From Carya illinoinensis (taxonomy: Eukaryota > Streptophyta > Magnoliopsida > Fagales > Juglandaceae): DNA of 64,000 nucleotides. Positions 1 to 11,300 of this stretch are shown one piece after another (positions within the stretch are counted from its first letter, which is position 1; each line of letters opens with the position of its first letter). The DNA is taken from positions 3,977,501-4,041,500 of the forward strand of contig NC_056765.1 of assembly GCF_018687715.1 (NCBI RefSeq), given 5' to 3'. Made by a program: the position numbers and the translations under genes. The notes below the pieces were generated by a model. That model did no database searches. It saw nothing but the letters and a program-made list of their open reading frames with translations, and was not told where the DNA came from.

Positions 1-43
1 TTTATATGGTCCCACGGCGGAAAACCTAAAATCTGTCAAAATA

Positions 44-297
44 CGATGTTCGCTCGAGCGGGGTGTCGAGCGCGCGTCGAGCGTTCGACTCTGCCTGATT
101 TCGCTCGAGCGTCCTATCGAGCGCACATCGAGCGTTCGACTCTGCCTGATTTCGCTCGAGCGATAAATGTCTCCGCTCGAGCGATCTTCGTTTTTCAGCA
201 ACCCGCTCGAGCTCCCTGTCGAGCGGCAGTCGAGCGTTTGAATCTGCCTGAATTCGCTCGAGCGGCCAAAAGCCTCCGCTCGAGCGAACTTGTAAAA
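44..297 (-). repeat. CGCTCGAGCG-rich repeat cluster
   Basis: Imperfect repeats built on CGCTCGAGCG, TCGAGCG and a GACTCTGCCTGA-type core. The same core appears in reverse complement in the LTRs at 16790-17127 and 22198-22535, so this is a relative of that array in the opposite orientation. Long open frames on both strands here come from the repeat structure and are not judged to be genes. Confidence 0.6.
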
Positions 298-840
298 TCT
301 GCAATATGAAATTTTGCAAGCCATCAGCAGCAGAATCAGTGTTTCGCGGCAGAGACTTTCAATCAAGTCTCCGAGCTCCTTCCGGGTAGACCGTCGACTG
401 AACATGAACCCATACCTGAGAGAGTTTGCATAGGCTTAACTTCCCGAGAAAGTGACAGAAAGGTGAGAAGGAAGATGGGGAAGTTTTGATTTACTAGAAG
501 GAAATGGCAGAGAAGGCTCGGTCGACAATCTCCACCTTCGATTTGGTCAAAATCGTTGAAAAAAATCCAAATTTACCAAATCCCCAATCGCATGGCACCC
601 ATTTGTATGGGGAGGAGAAGACGACCCTAGCTTCCGCTGGAAAGGCTAACGAAGTGGAGGAATAGAAGCTTGGGTGGTGAAGGTCAGGTCTCGCCGTCTA
701 GGGGTGGGGAGACACTGCAATGGTACGAGAAATGGGCAAGCAAGTCGAAGTGGAGAAGGAGCTACGCGGTAACAGAGTGGGTTTGATTTCGGGGAGGAAA
801 TCTTTTCATTTTTGTGTAAGTTGGCGCCTCGATCCATTAG
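298..840. other. unassigned, moderately GC-rich stretch
   Basis: There is no convincing gene. The composition is richer in G+C than the flanks, with short open frames on both strands that match nothing I recognise. It may be captured or 5' leader sequence inside the CACTA element that ends at 1072. Confidence 0.3.
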
Positions 841-1460
841 CAACGACGGTAGCCCGTTGTAATAAATTTTTTCCTATTGCAACGCATACTTTCGCCTCTA
901 TTAAAAAAAAAATGCTGCAAAAAGATAAGTTAAGTGACCGCCTGCATTAAATTCACCTATTACAACAAACGCTTGCAAGGACTTATATTTCGTTGCAAAA
1001 AGTTATCTATTGCAACGAATTTATTTGCAACACTATAAAAAATCGCTGCAAAAGGTCAAATTTCTTGTAGTGAATTGATTGAATTGGCTGTATCAGTCTT
1101 ATAAACTGATTCAAGCTTTGCGTCAAATAATGTTTACAATAAAACAAAACCAAAAAAAAAAAAGCTCACTTCTTATAAAGATACTCCAATTGCATGGATT
1201 TGAGATAAAACATGTTTGAATGGTAATGAAAACTTCGTGATGTGAAAAGGTAATGGAGAGAAATAGTCAACATAATTAAACCTAAAGCTAGTTAAGAGTT
1301 CTGATACTATGATAAAAATGAATATAAATTGAAATAGAGAAGACAGGTGGAGATAATATTCAATTACTTTGATTTACGCACAGCACTTAACATAAATTCT
1401 AAGGAAAGGTTACTTTTCTGATCTTTTAGAGATCAAATTTTTCAATCATTGGTCTGAGAT

Positions 1461-2844
1461 CAATTTGGCAATAATTGAGAAGGGATCGGTTTGGAGGATT
1501 GGCAATGGACAGAGCACATACATTTGGCAACATAGATGGCTTCCTACTCCATCATTATACAAGGTCCAATCTACAAACCAGGTGTTGTTGAGGGAAGCTA
1601 AGGTAGCAAATCTTATGAACCAATTAGGAAAACAATGGAATAAGGTATTGATAAAGGAAATATTTGAAGCAAATGAGGCTGAAACAATCCTTAAAATCCC
1701 AATTAGCTCCTGTGGTGCAGAAGACAAATTAACTTGGCTAGGAACAAAGAATGAAAATTTCAATGTGAAAAATGTATATCATCTTCAAATGGAGCTGGAA
1801 AATACAAGTGAAGGTCAACCATCAACTTTTAATACTAAGAATGCAGATTGGACAAACTGTTGGAAATTAAAAATACCAAATGCAGCAAAGAACTTCATGT
1901 GGAGAGCCTGCCTTGAATCATTACCCACAAGAATGAACCTGGCCAAGAAGAAAATTGTTGAATCTCCTAAATGTCCAATATGCAAAATAGAGGAAGAAAA
2001 TGTGACACATACTCTATGGAATTGTTCTTCAGCAATGGATGTGTGGAGTCATGCTTTATCTGGCCTACAAAAATGTTCAATCAGGTATGTAAATTTCAGT
2101 GAGTTAGTTGAGGCACTAATGTCAAATTATGATCAAGATACAATGGCACTTTTTGCAATAGTAGCAAGGAACATATGGCATAGAAGGAATTAATTTGTAT
2201 TTGAAAATGCATTTACTCATCCTAATACATTAGTCAAGACAACAAGGAAGACATTAGAAGAATATAAAGTTGCACAGCAAAAACAAATGACACAAACTAG
2301 AAGGAATGCAGAGATAAACAACAGATGGCAACCTCCACCAATAGGGGTAACCAAAATTAACTGGGATGCAAGTCTGAATGAAGGAAGAGGAAGAGCAGGA
2401 ATTGGGCTAGTGGCTAGAGATCATGCAGGCAGAGTCTTGGCTACCAAAAAACTTTCAAAACCATGTCTAATGGATCCTCTACTAGCTGAAGGTATAGGTG
2501 GATTATATGCAGCAGAAATAGCCAATGAGATGGAATACAGATCAGTTATAATAGAGGGGGATTCTCTAACCATTGTAAAAGGAATAGAAAAACAAATAGA
2601 TAGATGGGATAGAGTGGGAATGATCATTAGTAATATAAAAACTAGGCTTGTATCCTTAACTAGTTGGAGGGTCTCACATATCAAAAGATGTGGCAATGTT
2701 TATGCCCGTAATCTTGCTAAAGAAGCAATTTCAATTCCAGATGATGTAGTAGAAAGAGTTGTCTATTCAGACAACATGGAATTTGTAAACACTTGTTAAG
2801 TGAATGAAAGTTGAAGTTTCATTTTTTTTTTTTTAAAAAAAAAA
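1461..2844 (+). mobile_element. 5'-truncated LINE (non-LTR retrotransposon)
   Basis: It contains the 3' part of a plant LINE polyprotein (see 1465-2799) followed by a short 3' untranslated tail and a run of ten A at 2835-2844. The copy A2 of the flanking block provides the unoccupied sequence, which places both junctions within a few bases. I could not identify a clear target-site duplication. The missing 5' end is usual for LINEs and reflects incomplete reverse transcription. Confidence 0.8.
1465..2799 (+). pseudogene. LINE reverse-transcriptase polyprotein, C-terminal part (zf-RVT and RNase H)
   Basis: One reading frame covers the whole span and is broken by a single TAA at 2191-2193. The first part starts with the GSVWRIGNG motif that follows the reverse transcriptase core of plant LINEs. 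It continues with the zf-RVT zinc-binding region (WKLKIPNAAKNFMWRACLESL, then CPICKIEEENVTHTLWNC). After the stop the same frame gives an RNase H domain of the RVT_3 type, with NWDASLNEGRGRAGIGLV, the IEGDSLTIV segment and a final VSHIKRCGNVYARNLAKEA. The stop sits where a Lys codon (AAA to TAA) would fit. The RT catalytic core and ORF1 are absent. The first codon is not a true start, because the element is truncated upstream. Confidence 0.85.
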
Positions 2845-3194
2845 TCGAGTTTTTCCTATTTTTTCGTACACTATATATGGAGCTGGTGAGATCTGCGATT
2901 TCCAACATATAACAATGCAAGGACTGAAAAATCAAGAGTACGTTGCATCTGATAAAGAAAAATATAAAAATACTCGTATATAATTATACTATATATCATG
3001 ATCGGTTTAATTGAAAAATATCATTTTGATTAATTATACTATATATCATTATCAGTTTAATTGAAAAATGAATTTCAACACATGACTGAAAATGGAATAT
3101 ATATATATATATATAATTTGGTCCAAAAAATAGACAAGTAATTACATATTAATTTCTGCTGCCACCGACATGCATGTTTTCCAAAATTGCTACT

Positions 3195-3545
3195 TTTAAG
3201 GGCTCATTTGGAAAGTAAGATTGTACGAGAATTTTGTGAATAATAATAAGATAGTTTGTTAATAGTAGTGAGATAGTTTGAATTGAATACTTTTTTAAAT
3301 TTTATGAAATGAGAGAGAAAAAGTTAAATAAAAAATATTATAAGATTAAAATATTGTTAAAATATAATTTTATAATATTATTTTTATTTGTAAATAAAAA
3401 AAAGTTAAATTATTTTTTATTTTTTATTAAAAGTTTAGAAAATTATAATATTTAATTTTAAAATATTTATATTTGAATTATATTTAAAAAGAGGATAGAA
3501 TAAAATGGAATAAAATAAAATTTTAAGATGAGATTCACGCGGCAC
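3195..3545. repeat. AT-rich MITE-like repeat, copy 1
   Basis: It begins with GCTCATTTGGAAAGTAAGAT and runs through GAGAATTTT, AATAATAATAAGATAGTTTG and a long AT-rich core. The same arrangement recurs at 4400-4725, and related sequence occurs at about 5880-6060, 8690-8840, 13125-13330, 14795-15125 and 29340-29545. There is no coding potential. Family assignment is not possible by eye. Confidence 0.5.
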
Positions 3546-3726
3546 CTCATCTCAATAATATAGACATCATGTGATTCACATATTCATTGAAGTAAGTCAA
3601 TATAGATAAGGTACTCGATGGTATGGGTAACCACACGTTAGCTGTGCGGCCTGCATCATTTCTTCAGGATAGGGTTCATCTACCATATAACCTACCGGTG
3701 ACTGACTACAATAGCAAGACTTAATT

Positions 3727-4809
3727 GAAGCTTTGCGTCAAATAATGTTCACAATAAATCAAAATTCAAAAAAAGCTCACTTCTTATAAGGACATTCCAA
3801 ATGCTTAGATTGAGATGAAACATGGTTGAATGATAATGAAAACTTTGTGATATGAAAAGGTAATTGAGAGAAATAGTCAATATAATCAAACCTGACGTCA
3901 GTTAAGAGCTCTAATATCACAATAAAAATGATTATAAATTGAAATAGAGAAAAGAGGTGGAAATAATATCAAATTAAAGTGATTTGATTCGCAGCATTTA
4001 ACATAAATTCAAATGAAAGGTTTTCTGATCTTTTAGAGATCAGAATTTTCAATCATGAATCAATGCATGATTATGAGAACAATTTGAGTTTTTCCTGATT
4101 TTGACGTGCACTATATATGGAGCTTGTGAGATCTGGGATTTCGAACAAAGGACTGAAAAATCCAGAGTACGTTGCATCTAAATAAATAAATAAATAAAAT
4201 AAAATAAAAAAACCTCGTATATCATTTCATGCGTCAAAATTAAAGCTTTGGTGAAAAAAAAAATTATCATTTTGATTAATTATACTATATATCATGATCA
4301 AAAATAAACTTCAACACATCACTGAAAATAGAATATATATAATCTGTTCCGGAAACTAGATAAGTAATTACTTACTAATTTCCTCCGCTACCTGCCTACA
4401 TGTTTGGAAAGTAATATGATATGAGAATTTTATGAATAATAATAAAATAGTTTGTGAATAGTAGTTACATAGTTTGAATTGAATATTTTTTAAGTTTTGA
4501 AAAATGAGAGTAAAAGTTGAATAAAAAGTATTATGATGCTAAAATATTATTAGAATATAATTTTATAATATTATTTTTATTTAAAATTTTGAAAAAGTTT
4601 ATTTTTTATTTTTTGTTTGAAATATTAAAAAAAATTGTAATATTTAATTTAAAAATATTTATTTACTGCATACTCGATCTTATGCATATATACAAAAACA
4701 TATTATAAATGAAAATCATAAAATGAAACAAATATTATAAACATCACATGTTCATCGACGTAAGTCAATATCAATATGGATATGGTAACCACACGTTAGC
4801 TGTGCGGCT
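3727..4809 (+). repeat. duplicated non-coding block, copy A2 (without LINE)
   Basis: This is the uninterrupted counterpart of 1112-3668, and the two lie in tandem about 60 bases apart. It contains an AT-rich MITE-like stretch at 4400-4725, also present in A1. The short open frame at 4517-4708 lies inside that AT-rich repeat and is not judged to be a gene. Confidence 0.65.
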
Positions 4810-5326
4810 ATCGTTTTTTTTTTTTTTTGAAAGAACTATCAGTGCTTACAATGATCACTTTTAAAAAAAAAAATACGTAGAATTTATATATTTTAAAATT
4901 GTATTTGTCATTACTGAAGCCTATATATACATGGTTAGCTGTGCAGCCATCATTTCTTCATGGAGTACTATCAGTGACTACAACAGCCAAGTGAAACTTA
5001 AAGATACCAGCGACAGTTTTGGAAAATATTCCGTCTTCCAGCTAGATAGCTGCCTCACAAGTAATTGCTTCATGATCTCTTTATCCTTTAATTTGATCAA
5101 TGATTGAAGTTAAGAAAATCATGCTATTTCTCATCAAGTCAATTTTATTAGTATTAGATTTCACTTTCAAGTTATAATTAATAAAATTATGACTGTAATG
5201 AAAGTTGAAGATTACTATATATGAAATTTGCCTCTGATCTCTTGAAAACTTCATCTTTCTCTTCGATCTAATATTTCTACTCACTAAATAGATTATATAT
5301 ATGCTGATAGATCATTGGTACTTAAG
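4810..5326 (+). promoter_or_regulatory. probable promoter and 5' leader region of the ankyrin/PGG gene
   Basis: The part from about 4930 is clearly homologous to 51825-52188, upstream of the second gene copy. Shared pieces include the TCAGTGACTACAA and AAGTGAAACTTAAAG stretches, CATGATCT and TTCTCATCAAGTCAAT. It is probably the promoter and leader duplicated with the gene. I could not pick a convincing TATA box or transcription start. Confidence 0.45.
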
Positions 5327-8300
5327 ATGGAAACAAAGAGAACTGCATTTTCTGCGGCTATTCCTTTTCTTGAATTGCTTGACAAACATAATTATCCGGA
5401 ATGGACGATTCGGGTGCAAACCTACTTGAAGGGTCAAGATCTTTGGAAGGTCATCATTGACGAAGACGAAAATGTACCTGATTATGAAAATGATGATGTC
5501 GATGATAATGGTGTCGACGATGATGATGTTGCTGCTGCTATTAACGTTTGGAGGAGGAGGAATTACATGGCATTACATGTGATCCAGATTTCATGCGGTC
5601 TAGACGCATTTGCCGAGATTAGGAGCTTTCGTTCAGCCAAGACTGCTTGGCAAACTTTGGAAAATAAGTATATGATCGTGCTTGGTGAGTCTCTCTCTCT
5701 TGCTCAACATTGCCACGTACGCTCAAAAATTACTTCAACTATGCATGAAAAATTACAATTCTTGGTAACCCTATCCAAAATAAACTCAATAGGCTTGAAA
5801 GTACTGTCGTACCTAGTTAATTATCCCCAAGGAGTCCATGAACATTAAACAATATAAGTTGATTTAAAAGATGCCGGTTTGATTCAAAAGATGAGATGAG
5901 ATAATTTTATATGAGTTAAATAAAATATTATTATTATTATTTTGAGATTTAAAAAAATTAAATTGAGATTTGAAATAGTTAAATTATTTATTATATTTTG
6001 TATGAAAATTTGAGAAATGTGTAATGATAAGATGAGATGTGTTGAAAAGGTTTTACAATCCAAACAATGTTCCCGATAAGAAATATAGTTTATAATTTAA
6101 TAAATAAGTTGTACCATTAAAAATTTATTTACTGTTTGATAAACATATGTTTAGAACACTTTTAAACATGTTAGATGTTTTAAACATGTGATGTTTGTTT
6201 CGAAACAAATTAAAAAAGTATTTTCTAAGGTAGAAATGATGATTATTTAATTTTTTAAAGATTATGATCTATTTTTAAAAGTTTGAAAGTTGTATGGATA
6301 TTTTTATCAATTAAGAGTCTTTTTAAAATTTGAATTATGTTATGAATTATTCGGAAAATCACGTTTGTGGCAAACGTACATTTTAACTTATTTGAGATTA
6401 AAAGTACTTTAATTTGTAATACCGAAACAATCTACTTTTTTATCAAAAAACTTTTAAAACTATTTTAACACTTTTTACAACTCTTACTGCAATCTCAAAT
6501 AGGCCCTTAAGAAAAATAAAATTTAAAAGCTGAAAAAAAAAATAACTTAAGTGGTTTTAGAATTTTTAAAACATAAATCGATTTTTAAATTTTAAAAACC
6601 AAATTATTAAAAAATGATAGGATTACAAATATGAGATTTCTATTTAATTAATTTTACATATTCATATATATATATATATAGTTTTCCCAATTAACTTAAC
6701 TGACATAATTTTAACTTAATTAAGTCATTAATTGTTAATGAAATCTTTAAAAGATATATTATGGGATGGACTGCCAGTCTGCCACCACCTACGGCGGCAC
6801 CAAATTTACTAGATACGGTGCCGAGTGTGGCAAATTCGGCCGAATCCCCAAAATTGGAGTATTTTTCGGCAACTCCAGCTGGCGCCGCTCATGGTGGCGG
6901 CCGGATTAATTACTTTTGAGATTAATCCAACCTTTTCTAAATGGCGATCGGAAAAAGACCACAGTTAATTGCATTTACGGAAAAAGACAATCTCATGAAA
7001 ACAAGAAAAAAATTGCAGATACCGGCAACATTGACAAGAGCTATCTTCAGTATTCGGACTTGTACAGGGCTGTGCATCGTTGTAATTTGACTGCTGCAAA
7101 GGACTTCCTTGATTATCAACCGGAGGCAGTAAGCAAGGCAATCACAAATAAAGGCCAAACGGCTTTTCACATTGCTGTTACTACTGGACATGCCCATATA
7201 GTCAGGGAGTTGGTGAGTCGAATGTCGACAGAAGACTTGGGAATTGAAGATGGTGATGGTTACACAGCTCTAATAACGGCTCTTGTGTATGAAAGATCCG
7301 AACTGGCGCTCTACTTGTATCCTCTCACTTTGTTGAATCATGATGATCTGCTTGTAGAAAAAGGCCGCAAAGGAGCTATGCTTCTCAACCATGCCATATA
7401 TTCCAGAAATTTGGGTAACAACGTACTCTTTGTTTTAGTAATACCCAATATATATTATTGTCCGTCATTTCCGATCGATCATTTGAAATCTTGTCATTAT
7501 AATTCATTAAATTCCTATTTTGTTCATGATTCTTTTGCTGCATGTACGCTTCGCACAACACAACAGATCTTGCTTTGCATTTAATCCGGCATTTCCCAAG
7601 TTTGACACATGCTTTTGACGACCGCGGCGAGTCCCCCCTCTTAGCATTGGCTTCTATGCGGAACGCATTTCCGAGTGGAAATCGACTCGTCTTCTGGAAA
7701 CAATGGATCTATAACCGTTAGTGCTACTCTCTATCTCTCTCATTACTAGAGTTTGCCACTACTTTCAATTACTATGTTAATAGTTGATGGAGAATCAAGA
7801 AAAATGTACCAATCAATCGTGAAATATTACAGAGTTATTCTACTTTCAAGTTGTTGTATAGAATACATCATCTACATTATTTAAATGGTAAGAGTTGATT
7901 CTAATATCTCCTCACAAATATAATTTTTCAATGCTATATATATTTCGTTTGAAGCTTTCAATATGTCCGGATAGAGCCAATTAGAGAGAGATATCTATAT
8001 ATATATATATAATCTATATACATGATATTATATTTTTTGTTGTATTTTTAAATGGTCAAAATTGTTCATCCAAGACCTGGATTGACAGTAGTACTTCTAT
8101 CCGATATTTGTCACGGACTTAAGATTTGCTGGCCTTTTTTGCTGAGAGGTATATGCATTCATCCATCAGCTCTTGCCACCACCATTGAAACTCGTTTGAA
8201 CACTCCCAACGTTGAAAGTGGCCGCCAACACAATCAAGTTATACAAATGGAATCAGGTATATCTTTCTGCCCTACTTTCCATTATCTATACAGTATATTC

Positions 8301-11300
8301 TACAGCCTAGCTTGTTATATTCGGTTCAGTTTTGAGGCGTTAACGTGCTGTTTCGTCAGATTGTTAAGGGGGAATATTATTCTGAAAATTCGATCCAGTA
8401 CGTACACATAAATACTAATTTTTATTTTTTATTTTTTTTTGTGACTTCGAAGTCATGATGGGCTCGGTATGGGTTGTAACGTCCTGTAGCCTTATTAGTA
8501 ATTACTTACATAATTGTGGGTCGGGCCTTGGCCATTATCTTTTTGTTCTTTAATTATTGTAAGCCATTCAGTCCAATTTAGTGTTTGAGTCATGGCTATT
8601 AGTTAGCTGCAACTTGTCAATATATGTAGTGGGTTTCCCTTTTAGGACGTGGTTCTGAATCTTAGGTTCTAGATAAGGGAATTGTTTTATTTTATTTTAT
8701 TTTATTTAATTATTATAATTTTTTTAAATTTTTACATAAAATATAATAAATAATTTAATTTTTTAAAATTTAAAAATGATAAAAATATTTAAAAAATAAT
8801 ATTTTAATAATATTTTATTCAATATTTATTTGAAACCTTTTCCCTCACTTTTGGCATTTTTATTTTCTTGTTGCTAATTTAAAAGAAAATTGTTCCTGCA
8901 AGACCTGGATTGACAGTACTTGATCTTTCCGATATTTGTTGGGCTCTTTTGCTGAAAGGTAATCAATCGGCTCCAGCCACCTTTGAAACTCGTTTGCACA
9001 TTCCCAACGTTGAAAATGGCCGCCAACGCAATAAAGTAATTACAAGGATCAAATCAGGTACCATCTCCTTAACTAATTATAACTATTCCCTCATTCTTGG
9101 CTTGTAACATTTGAGAAATATCATTTATTCTAATTTGGAAACTTCAGTATTCACGATATACGTAGATCTGATCTCCCTCGTAACTGCCAAAAGATCTGAT
9201 CTGCTTAATACAAGATCGATGCTAATTGCATCTAGATTATATCTGCTTTGAAATATTGCTATTTACAATTGAGACGACTGCCTTAATTATTTGCACTGTC
9301 GTAGACTCATTGTAGTACACCAAATCTTAGGAGGCATTCATGTGCACGTAAAGAACCCTGCTCAAAGTAGACAATACTCTATGACTCGACTGACAATGAA
9401 AATATCAGTTTTTGCGCAACAAAAAGTTAACTCAAAAATTCCGTTAGAAGAAAACTGATTGGCATATATCAGCGTGGAAAACCCACTTTTATTGGATTTA
9501 TGATGTCTATAGTTACTGAAAAGATTTTGCTGATTACTTTGCAGTGACAGCAGTACTGTTGCGCCGCCTAATTTCAGTTGTTCTCTGCTTGTGGGCCGGT
9601 ATACCGTCTCCCCGCTCCATCAAAATCATATCTTGATAATTTTTATTTAAGATTTTTGTAAGATATTGTGCATGATTAGTTTCAACAGGAGGTTATCTAC
9701 TAGCTTTGTTTTGGTGGAACTACATGATGATGTCATAAGTACTGAAAAGATCTTTTTGATCACGTTGCAGTGCCAGCAGTACTGTTGCGCTGCCTAATTT
9801 CAGTTGTCCTCTACTTGTGGGCCGGTATACCGTCTCCACTTCATCAAAATCATATCTTGATAATTTTTATTTGATATTTTTGTAAGATGTTGTACATGAT
9901 TATTTGATGGAACTTATATGATCATGTCTATAAAGTACTGAAAAGATTTTGTTCACTTTGTAGCGCCAGTGTTACGGCGCGATCTATCTTTATCAATTCA
10001 TGTCAGCGACTTGTTAGGTATACCCTCTCCACTCCATCAAAATCGTATCTTAGATATATAATAATTTTTGTTTAGAATTCTTTCTTAAAATAGACAATAC
10101 TCTGACTTCAATGAAAATATCAGTTTTTGCTCAACAAAAAGTTAACTCAAAAATTCAGTTAGAAAAAAAACTGATTGGCATATATCAGCATGGAAAACCA
10201 CTTTTATAGGATTTATGTGTGGACGAAGTAATTCTTTTCTTTTCTTTTCTTTAATTTCCTTTTTTTTTTTAATAAAGACTAATACAAAAGAAATCTCCTT
10301 AGTACTTATTAAATAGATTTGATTTTAGCCATGGGGCCTTGCAAAAAATTAAGAATTGTACAATATTAATTTGAAGAAGAAATATTCAACTAGCTTTGTT
10401 TTGGTGGAACTTTTATGACGTCTATATGTACTACTGAAAAGATTTTGTTCATTTTGCAGAGGCAATTCTTCCACTTCTAGAGCGACTATGGTCTATAAAT
10501 TTGGGTATACCGTCTCCACTCCATCAAAATCATTTCTTGATAACGTTTATTTGAAATCATGCCTGTAAGTACTGAAAAGAATTTTTTCATCACGTTGCAG
10601 TGCTACTAGTACTGTCGCTCCACCTAACTCCAATTTTGTTGGCCGGTATACCGTCTCTACTCCATCAAAATCAAATCTTGATATATATTTTTTGTTTAAA
10701 ATTTTTGTACTCTTTTTTCTTCTTCATTTTTTGTTATAGTTTCATCCAATTAATTAAATTGACATTGTTTCAGCAATTGTGAAAGCAATCGTGCAATTGT
10801 ATGTAATGAAGAAGCTCCATAAACAATCCCAGAAACTTCTTTCCTGCATGTGTGAGGAGATATCAACATCATTTATACAAACTGGACAGCTTGAAAACAT
10901 TGGTGGAGTTTGTGATGCAATCACCCTTGCTGTCAAGAATGGGATTTCCGAGTTTGTTCTTAAGGTAGCGAGGACACATCCAAGCTTTTTGGAAAATAAA
11001 TATAGAAATTCGAGGAACATACTCATGCTTGCTGTTCTGTATCGCCAATCTGAGATCCTTAGCAATATATATCATGAGTTTGATATGAAGTACACTTTGA
11101 CATCTTATGGAGATTGCAACGATGACAACATATTACATATGGCAGGGATGATAGAAGATTCCACTATGCTCAATCAAATCTCCGGTGCAGCTCTACAGAT
11201 GCAAAGAGAATTACAATGGTTTAAGGTCATATCTCTCTCTCTCTATATGTGTGTGTCTCTAGCATATTTTCTTTTCCCTCACTTTTGATAACTAAATTTT

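Larger units (their letters stand above)
1..1072 (-). mobile_element. CACTA (En/Spm) element, terminal part
   Basis: The block ends at 1072 with TTTCTTGTAGTG, the inverse of the CACTACAAGAAA terminus of CACTA transposons. From about 840 inward it carries many short TTGCAACGA/GCTGCAAAA subterminal motifs in both orientations, as expected for transposase-binding repeats. A TTGGCGCCTC motif near 822 is the reverse complement of a motif near 59341 in the CACTA element at the right of the window, so this end matches the left end of that element in reverse. The other terminus is not in view. It may lie left of base 1, or the element may be a fragment. No transposase reading frame is visible. Confidence 0.6.
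1112..3668 (+). repeat. duplicated non-coding block, copy A1 (split by a LINE)
   Basis: 1112-1460 and 2845-3668 match 3727-4809 in order. Shared stretches include the CAAGCTTTGCGTCAAATAATG-type start, the TTCTGATCTTTTAGAGATCA segment, an ACTATATATGGAGCT segment, an AT-rich MITE-like stretch and a terminal ACACGTTAGCTGTGCGGC. The LINE at about 1461-2844 interrupts A1 only, so it arrived after the block was duplicated or was lost cleanly from A2. The end motif recurs at 4934, immediately 5' of the ankyrin gene, so the block probably derives from that gene's upstream region. Confidence 0.65.

Noticed and set aside
26..319. Opposing repeat-rich open frames at the left edge
   Set aside because: Both strands are open over the same CTCGAG-type repeat, with no domain and no gene context.
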